From an uncultured Eubacteriaceae bacterium (lineage in GTDB: Bacteria; Bacillota; Clostridia; Lachnospirales; Lachnospiraceae), in contig CAMEUH010000073.1 of assembly GCA_945938055.1 (NCBI GenBank), forward strand, positions 1-10,537: a DNA stretch of 10,537 nt. The letters are read 5' to 3'. The translations under genes were made by a program, and so were the position numbers. Positions 6,216 to 10,537 of this stretch are shown here, piece by piece (the first letter of the stretch is position 1; every line of letters starts with the position of its first letter). The notes below the pieces were generated by a model. That model was not told the DNA's origin, ran no database searches, and saw nothing but the letters and a program-made list of their open reading frames with translations.

Positions 6216-7418
6216 ATGGAAAAATTAAAGAAGATGCTGGTTCTTCTGTGTGCGGTAATGATTTTTACCATAACAGGATGCACAGATAAGAAAGCAGAAA
6301 ATGAAACAACGGAAAATGTAGTGACGGAAAGCGTGACGGAAGTTCAAAGCACGGATTCCGAAAATTATGATGGGACATTGGTCTTTGACCATTCCTTGGA
6401 ATTAAAGTATTCCGAACGTTTTGGAATCGATTACTATAAGGGCGGCTACAAGGTGATTCATGCAGATGACGGTGCGGGAAATGAAACGCAGATTGTGATT
6501 GTGCCGGAAGGAATGAGTGTTCCAAAGGAAGGCATAAAGGAAGATGCGATTGTTTTGTGCCAGCCAATTGACGGAATAATGTGTGCAAGTGCGCCGACTG
6601 TTGCGCTGTTAAATGCCATGGGTGCCCTGGATAAGGTAAAGCTTACCACAAGTGCGCAAAATTCATGGTATATTGATGATGTAAAAAAGGCAATGGCAGA
6701 TGGTAAATTGCAGTATGTCGGAGATTCCACGGCACCGGATTATGAAATAATTACAGCATCGGGAGTTAATTTTGCTGTTTATACCAGAATGCTTACGGAA
6801 GATGTTGAAGCACAACTTAATAAAGTAGGTGTGAATGTGCTTTGTGATTATTCTTCCGTGGAAAAAGAGCCAATGGCAAGAGTTGAATGGGCATATCTTT
6901 ATGGCGCATTATTTAATCTGGAAGAGGAAGCAAAGAAGCTTGTAGAGAAGCAGGAAGAAGCAATGACGGGTATTACCGGAAACAGTGAGAGTTCAAAAAG
7001 CAAGGTTGCTGTATTCTACATAACATCAAAGGGAAAACTCTATGGAAGAAACGCAGATGATTACATGGCAATGATGGTAGAATACGCAGGCGGGGAGTAT
7101 GCCCTTGCGGATGTAGGTGTGGGTGAAACCGGTACGGTGAACATGGAAATGGAAGCTTTTTATGAGAAAGCAAATGATGCAGATTATATTATCTATGTAT
7201 GGTCCATGGGTGGAAAGCCGGAGAAATTGGATGATTTGCTTGCAAACAGTGAGCTTTTGAAGGATTTTAAGGCAGTAAAGGAAGAAAATGTATGGTGTAC
7301 AACACCGGAATATTTCCAGGCGACAGATGCAATCGGTGATATGGTTGCAGACATTCATACCATATTGCAGGGTGGTGCAACCGACGAGGATGTAACTTAT
7401 CTGTTCCAGTTAAAATAA
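6216..7418 (+). CDS. btuF: Corrinoid ABC importer substrate-binding lipoprotein (BtuF type)
   Basis: A 400-residue surface lipoprotein that should capture cobalamin or a related corrinoid and deliver it to the permease encoded next. AGGAG (6205-6209) lies 6 bases before ATG 6216. A signal peptide (KLKK basic start, hydrophobic 7-20) ends in the lipobox ITGC with the lipidated cysteine at residue 22. A Glu/Thr/Ser-rich tether (about 23-55) follows. The rest resembles the two-lobed cluster A binding proteins of the FepB/BtuF type (periplasmic_binding_2), for example CASAPTVALLNAMGALDKV near residue 125 and the helix-rich half with LVEKQEEAMTGI. The substrate is inferred from the cobalamin riboswitch upstream; by protein sequence alone an iron-siderophore or heme ligand would be equally possible. 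The permease start lies 22 bases after the stop. Confidence 0.85.
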   Translation: MEKLKKMLVLLCAVMIFTITGCTDKKAENETTENVVTESVTEVQSTDSENYDGTLVFDHSLELKYSERFGIDYYKGGYKVIHADDGAGNETQIVIVPEGMSVPKEGIKEDAIVLCQPIDGIMCASAPTVALLNAMGALDKVKLTTSAQNSWYIDDVKKAMADGKLQYVGDSTAPDYEIITASGVNFAVYTRMLTEDVEAQLNKVGVNVLCDYSSVEKEPMARVEWAYLYGALFNLEEEAKKLVEKQEEAMTGITGNSESSKSKVAVFYITSKGKLYGRNADDYMAMMVEYAGGEYALADVGVGETGTVNMEMEAFYEKANDADYIIYVWSMGGKPEKLDDLLANSELLKDFKAVKEENVWCTTPEYFQATDAIGDMVADIHTILQGGATDEDVTYLFQLK

Positions 7419-7440
7419 AATGGATAAAGGCAGGGATACC

Positions 7441-8463
7441 ATGCGAAGAAAAGAACAAATGCGTTATCTGATGGTATTTGCGGTGCTGCTTGGATTATTT
7501 GTGGCAGCAGTCATTGTAAATATTAATTCCGGAAGTGTGAATGTTTCCATAAAGGAAATATGGAATATACTGTTCAGAAAGATTTTAGATGACCAAGTCA
7601 GTTATAATATCATATGGAAAATCAGGCTTCCCCGATTATTTATGGCGGCAGTACTCGGGGGAGCACTGTCTCTGTCCGGCTATCTTTTACAGACTTTTTT
7701 TCGGAATCCCATAGCAGGACCTTTTGTACTTGGAATTTCATCCGGAGCTAAAATGGTGGTGGCAATCGTCATGATTACTTTTTCGGCAGCAACGATACCG
7801 ATGCCGGTTTCGGTTACGATAATCGCGGCGTTTCTGGGTTCTATCTTATCCATGCTTTTTGTTCTTGCTTTTGCAGGAAGGGCGGGAAGCATGTCCGTGC
7901 TTCTGGTCATTGGTGTGATGATAAGCTATATTACCACAGCAGTTACGGACTTTCTGATTAATTTTGCAAATGAAGCAGAGATTGTCAATCTGACACATTG
8001 GTCTTTAGGAGATTTTTCCGGGGCAACCTGGCAGAATGTGCGGGTGGCAGTCATCATTGTGATTCCCACATTCCTTCTGACATTACTTGCTACCAAGCAG
8101 ATTTCTGCTTATCAGCTTGGAGAGGGGTATGCAGAAAATCTGGGAGTCAATATCCGCGTCTTCCGTGTGGTTCTTATTTTGTTATCCAGCTTTTTTTCAG
8201 CAGTGGTAATTGCCTTTGCAGGACCGATTTCCTTTGTGGGAATCGCAGTTCCACATATTGTAAAACTGATGTTAAGAACAGCAAAACCATCCGTTATGAT
8301 ACCGGCATCCTTTCTGGGCGGTGCGGTATTCTGTATGTTCTGTGATTTACTGGCGAGAACGCTCATGGCACCCGCAGAATTGTCACTTGGTACGGTCACC
8401 TCTGCCATTGGGGCACCGATTGTCATCTGGTTGATGCTTTCACGAAAGGGTGGTGAGGCATAA
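7441..8463 (+). CDS. btuC: FecCD-family ABC permease for corrinoid uptake (BtuC type)
   Basis: A 340-residue polytopic membrane protein of the type II importer permease family, which forms a homodimer with about ten helices per subunit. ATG 7441 has AGGG (7432-7435) 5 bases upstream; the in-frame ATG 7420 lacks a ribosome binding site, so it is not preferred. Family marks are RLPRLF at 62-67, NPIAGPFVLGISSGA at 89-103, GPISFVGIAVPHI at 261-273 (the cytoplasmic coupling region contacting the ATPase), and the C-terminal ELSLGTVTSAIGAP. No frame disruption is seen. It lies between the binding protein and the ATPase gene, with which it overlaps by one base. Cobalamin specificity is inferred from the riboswitch. 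Confidence 0.92.
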   Translation: MRRKEQMRYLMVFAVLLGLFVAAVIVNINSGSVNVSIKEIWNILFRKILDDQVSYNIIWKIRLPRLFMAAVLGGALSLSGYLLQTFFRNPIAGPFVLGISSGAKMVVAIVMITFSAATIPMPVSVTIIAAFLGSILSMLFVLAFAGRAGSMSVLLVIGVMISYITTAVTDFLINFANEAEIVNLTHWSLGDFSGATWQNVRVAVIIVIPTFLLTLLATKQISAYQLGEGYAENLGVNIRVFRVVLILLSSFFSAVVIAFAGPISFVGIAVPHIVKLMLRTAKPSVMIPASFLGGAVFCMFCDLLARTLMAPAELSLGTVTSAIGAPIVIWLMLSRKGGEA

Positions 8464-9239
8464 TGGAAAATGTTTATTTGAAATTGGATAATGTTACCGT
8501 TGGTTTTGGAACGACCCCGATTGTATCCCAGATTACACTAGAGCTTTTAAAGGGTGAAATTCTTACCTTAATAGGACCCAATGGTGCCGGAAAATCCACT
8601 ATCCTGAAAACAGTCACAAAGAATCTTAAAACCCTAAAGGGAACAGTATATCTTGATGGAAAAGACCTTGGGGCAATGAGTAATAAGGAAAAAGCAAAGA
8701 GAATGTCGGTGGTTCTGACAGAGCGTATCCGGCCGGAGCTTATGACCTGCCGTGAAGTTGTGGCCCTGGGGCGTTATCCTTATACAAATTTTTTTGGAAA
8801 ATTGACAGAGGAAGACGAAAAAAAGGTAGATGAGTCCCTCACACTGGTGAATGCACTGGAACTTGCAGATATATCGTTTGATAAAATTAGTGATGGACAA
8901 CGCCAGAGAATTCTTCTTGCAAAAGCAATCTGTCAGGAACCGGAGATTATTGTGCTGGATGAGCCTACGTCTTTTCTGGATATTAAATATAAGATGGAAC
9001 TATTGTTTTTACTAAAAAAACTGGCTCGGGAAAAAGGCACCACGATTCTGATGTCACTCCACGAAATTGAACTTGCGGCAAAGATTTCAGACAAGCTGGC
9101 ATGCGTGAAGGATCATCAGATTCTTCAGGTTGGCTCCGGAAGGGACATTTTGACAAGAGAATGTATTACAAAAGTTTATGATATAACGGATGAGACCTAT
9201 GAACTGCTTTATGGAACGAAGCGGGATGGTATTCTTTAG
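8463..9239 (+). CDS. btuD: ABC importer ATPase for corrinoid uptake (BtuD type)
   Basis: A 258-residue cytoplasmic ATPase that powers the permease encoded just upstream. Its ATG overlaps the permease stop (TAATG), suggesting coupled translation. Motifs: Walker A GPNGAGKS at 38-45 (K44); the TCREVVALGRYPYT stretch at 95-108, typical of FecE/BtuD/HmuV ATPases; signature ISDGQRQR at 142-149; Walker B IIVLD at 162-166 with catalytic E167; D-loop SFLD; and switch H200 (SLHEIEL). Two departures from textbook ATPases are seen: the Q-loop position appears to be Glu87 (VVLTERI), and the third position of the signature is Asp (SDGQ for SGGQ). Both may be normal for this subfamily, and the enzyme otherwise looks active. 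The gene ends with TAG, and no terminator is visible before the next gene. Confidence 0.92.
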   Translation: MENVYLKLDNVTVGFGTTPIVSQITLELLKGEILTLIGPNGAGKSTILKTVTKNLKTLKGTVYLDGKDLGAMSNKEKAKRMSVVLTERIRPELMTCREVVALGRYPYTNFFGKLTEEDEKKVDESLTLVNALELADISFDKISDGQRQRILLAKAICQEPEIIVLDEPTSFLDIKYKMELLFLLKKLAREKGTTILMSLHEIELAAKISDKLACVKDHQILQVGSGRDILTRECITKVYDITDETYELLYGTKRDGIL

Positions 9240-9287
9240 TTGAGAAATTGGGATTTTTATAAACCAGTAGGAGGATTTTGCAGAGAA

Positions 9288-10115
9288 ATGAATAAGAAGG
9301 TAGTGTATGTAATAACGATTACATTGATTGTGCTATTTGGTTTAGCTGCTTGTCATAATAGAAACGATAACCCTGAATACGTAGTTTTAATTGGTGAAGA
9401 TAATGAGTCCTTAGATTCTTTTCCTTGCGCAGACATCCTTGTTATTGATGGCGAATATTTTACGAAAGAGCATGTGGCATATCTAAAAAATAAAGGTGTA
9501 AAGACAATATACAGCTATTTAAATATAGGTTCGATAGAATCATTTAGGGATTGCTATGAAGATTATTCGAAATATACATTAGGCGAATATGAAAATTGGC
9601 CGGATGAAGAATGGATTGATGTTTCACAAGAAGAATGGCGCAACTACATAATTTCGAAGGGGAATGAACTTTCAGATAAAGGTTTCGATGGTTTTTTTAT
9701 CGATAATATAGATGTATATTATATGTTTCAAACGAAAGAAATATATGATGGTATTGTTGATATCCTGACACAGTTAAAGAGTGGTAATATGGATGTGATA
9801 ATCAATGGAGGAGATATTTTTGTTCAGGAATATATTGCTTCCGGGGAACAAAGCAAAAGGATATTTGATGGTGTCAATCAGGAAGAGGTATATACCAGTT
9901 ATGATTTTGAAGAAAAAGGGTTTGGCATTAATAACAAAGAGGATAGAGAGTATTACCGGAATTATTTAGAGGAGCTATTGAATCAAGGGTACGTTGTATA
10001 TGTGTTGGAATATGCTGACAAGAAAGAAATACAGAATAAAGCTATTAAATATGCAAGTGATAACGGTTTTATAGCATATGTTACAGACAATATAGATTTG
10101 GACATGTATGAATAA
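9288..10115 (+). CDS. GH114/TM1410-like glycoside hydrolase lipoprotein
   Basis: A 275-residue predicted lipoprotein. ATG 9288 begins a clean signal peptide (MNKK, then a hydrophobic core) with lipobox LAAC and Cys22; the longer TTG 9240 start would put a non-signal extension in front of it. AGGAGG (9269-9274) is 13 bases upstream, which is long. The mature part resembles the TIM-barrel endo-alpha-1,4-polygalactosaminidase family (GH114, TM1410/MJ1477 type): YSYLNIGSIESFR at 75-87, WPDEEWIDVSQEEWR at 104-118, KGFDGFFIDNID at 131-142, ING at 172-174, GVNQEEVY at 195-202 and a terminal AYVTDNIDLD. Asp139 and Glu199 match the positions I would expect for the acidic catalytic pair. It may cleave amino-sugar polysaccharide at the cell surface; the substrate is not known. 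The gene is much richer in AT than its neighbours (sampled lines 23-33% GC), suggesting separate origin. Confidence 0.8.
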   Translation: MNKKVVYVITITLIVLFGLAACHNRNDNPEYVVLIGEDNESLDSFPCADILVIDGEYFTKEHVAYLKNKGVKTIYSYLNIGSIESFRDCYEDYSKYTLGEYENWPDEEWIDVSQEEWRNYIISKGNELSDKGFDGFFIDNIDVYYMFQTKEIYDGIVDILTQLKSGNMDVIINGGDIFVQEYIASGEQSKRIFDGVNQEEVYTSYDFEEKGFGINNKEDREYYRNYLEELLNQGYVVYVLEYADKKEIQNKAIKYASDNGFIAYVTDNIDLDMYE

Positions 10116-10181
10116 TGATATGGTTTAGCGCATATTACTGTTTAAATCTTGTCAGTATGCGGTTATGAAGAAGCAGAAGCT

Positions 10182-10215
10182 AGCTGCTCATTCAAATGGG
10201 CGGTTCTCTTTTTTT
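10182..10215 (+). terminator. Intrinsic terminator after the glycosidase-like gene
   Basis: A 10-base-pair stem, AGCTGCTCAT (10182-10191) with ATGGGCGGTT (10196-10205), has three G-T wobbles and a four-base loop TCAA. It is followed by CTC and seven T (10209-10215). It ends the B12 uptake and glycosidase unit before the next gene. The rest of the 185-base gap (10116-10300) holds no gene that I can support. Confidence 0.7.
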
Positions 10216-10300
10216 CCACCGAACCACTTGAAGAAATCCCCTAAATGTGAGATGATAAAGTATAGATTTTTTAGAACGGATGATTCTGGAGGATGAAATA

Positions 10301-10537
10301 ATGGTAAATGAGCAATATAAGGCAATGTTAAATGGAAAATCGCAGATTCGCGTGTTATCGGAATATGCAACGAAAAGAGGTGCCGAAATCGGATATGAGA
10401 ATGTGTTTGATTACAGTCTTGGAAATCCCTCGGTTCCGGCTCCGGAAGAATTTACAAAGACAATGATAGAACTTCTGGAAAATGAAAATCCAATGACCTT
10501 ACATGGATATAGTCCGAGCCTTGGTATTACTTTTGTG
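10301..10537 (+). CDS. PLP-dependent aminotransferase class I/II, N-terminal part (runs off window)
   Basis: The first 79 residues of a gene that continues past the window end. GGAGG (10288-10292) lies 8 bases before ATG 10301. The reading frame is open to the last base. The segment VFDYSLGNPSVPAPEEF (about residues 35-51) is the N-terminal signature of fold type I aminotransferases of the aspartate aminotransferase class, where SLGNPS corresponds to the substrate-binding S-x-G-x-P region. LHGYSPSLGI near the end matches the Y-x-x-x-x-G segment that leads into the cofactor domain. The PLP lysine and everything after are outside the window, so substrate specificity cannot be judged. A preceding terminator suggests an independent transcript; no convincing promoter was identified. 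Confidence 0.82.
   Translation, partial: MVNEQYKAMLNGKSQIRVLSEYATKRGAEIGYENVFDYSLGNPSVPAPEEFTKTMIELLENENPMTLHGYSPSLGITFV

Noticed and set aside
10128..10162. An imperfect inverted repeat (GCAT...ACTG with CAGTATGC) between the glycosidase-like gene and the terminator
   Set aside because: The arms are short, with a three-base bulge and no T-run. The clearer hairpin at 10182-10215 explains termination.
10228..10256. A possible promoter (TTGAAG with a weak -10 GATGAT) before the aminotransferase
   Set aside because: The -10 match is poor, and better -10-like bases have a spacing of about 20, so it is not supported.

Overview
The window looks like a chromosomal stretch from an anaerobic Clostridia-type Firmicute, most likely Lachnospiraceae. 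This is inferred from strong AGGAGG-type ribosome binding sites, moderate GC (two lines counted in core genes are near 48%), tight same-strand operons, and the protein flavour. All supported genes lie on the + strand. I saw no rRNA, tRNA, CRISPR array, phage or insertion-sequence gene.

Layout. (1) 53-4192: a MarR-family regulator followed by two half-transporters of a heterodimeric ABC exporter, the second overlapping the first by one base (TAATG). The two ATPase domains show the expected split between a degenerate and a consensus ATP site. (2) 4212-5790: a well-formed promoter drives fchA (methenyl-THF cyclohydrolase/cyclodeaminase family) and folD. This FolD lacks both the lysine and the glutamine that normally support its cyclohydrolase activity, so FchA probably supplies that step and the two genes form a split C1-folate module. 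(3) 5797-9239: six bases after folD, a consensus-like promoter leads into a cobalamin riboswitch with an antiterminator/terminator platform that can be traced in the sequence. It is followed by a corrinoid-type ABC importer: lipoprotein binding protein, FecCD-type permease and ATPase (BtuF-BtuC-BtuD type). (4) 9288-10115: a distinctly AT-richer gene for a lipoprotein related to GH114/TM1410 glycoside hydrolases. It follows the importer with no visible terminator between them and is probably co-transcribed or inserted. (5) A terminator at 10182-10215 closes this unit, and a new gene, the N-terminal part of a class I/II PLP-dependent aminotransferase, starts at 10301 and runs off the window.

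How the parts work together: the first unit is a probable MarR-controlled efflux system; the second interconverts methylene-, methenyl- and formyl-tetrahydrofolate; the third imports B12 or other corrinoids when intracellular cobalamin is low. No wholly new multi-gene system is evident. The points most worth a second look are the FolD/FchA division of labour, the readable riboswitch switching logic, and the compositionally foreign glycosidase-like lipoprotein at the end of the B12 uptake operon.
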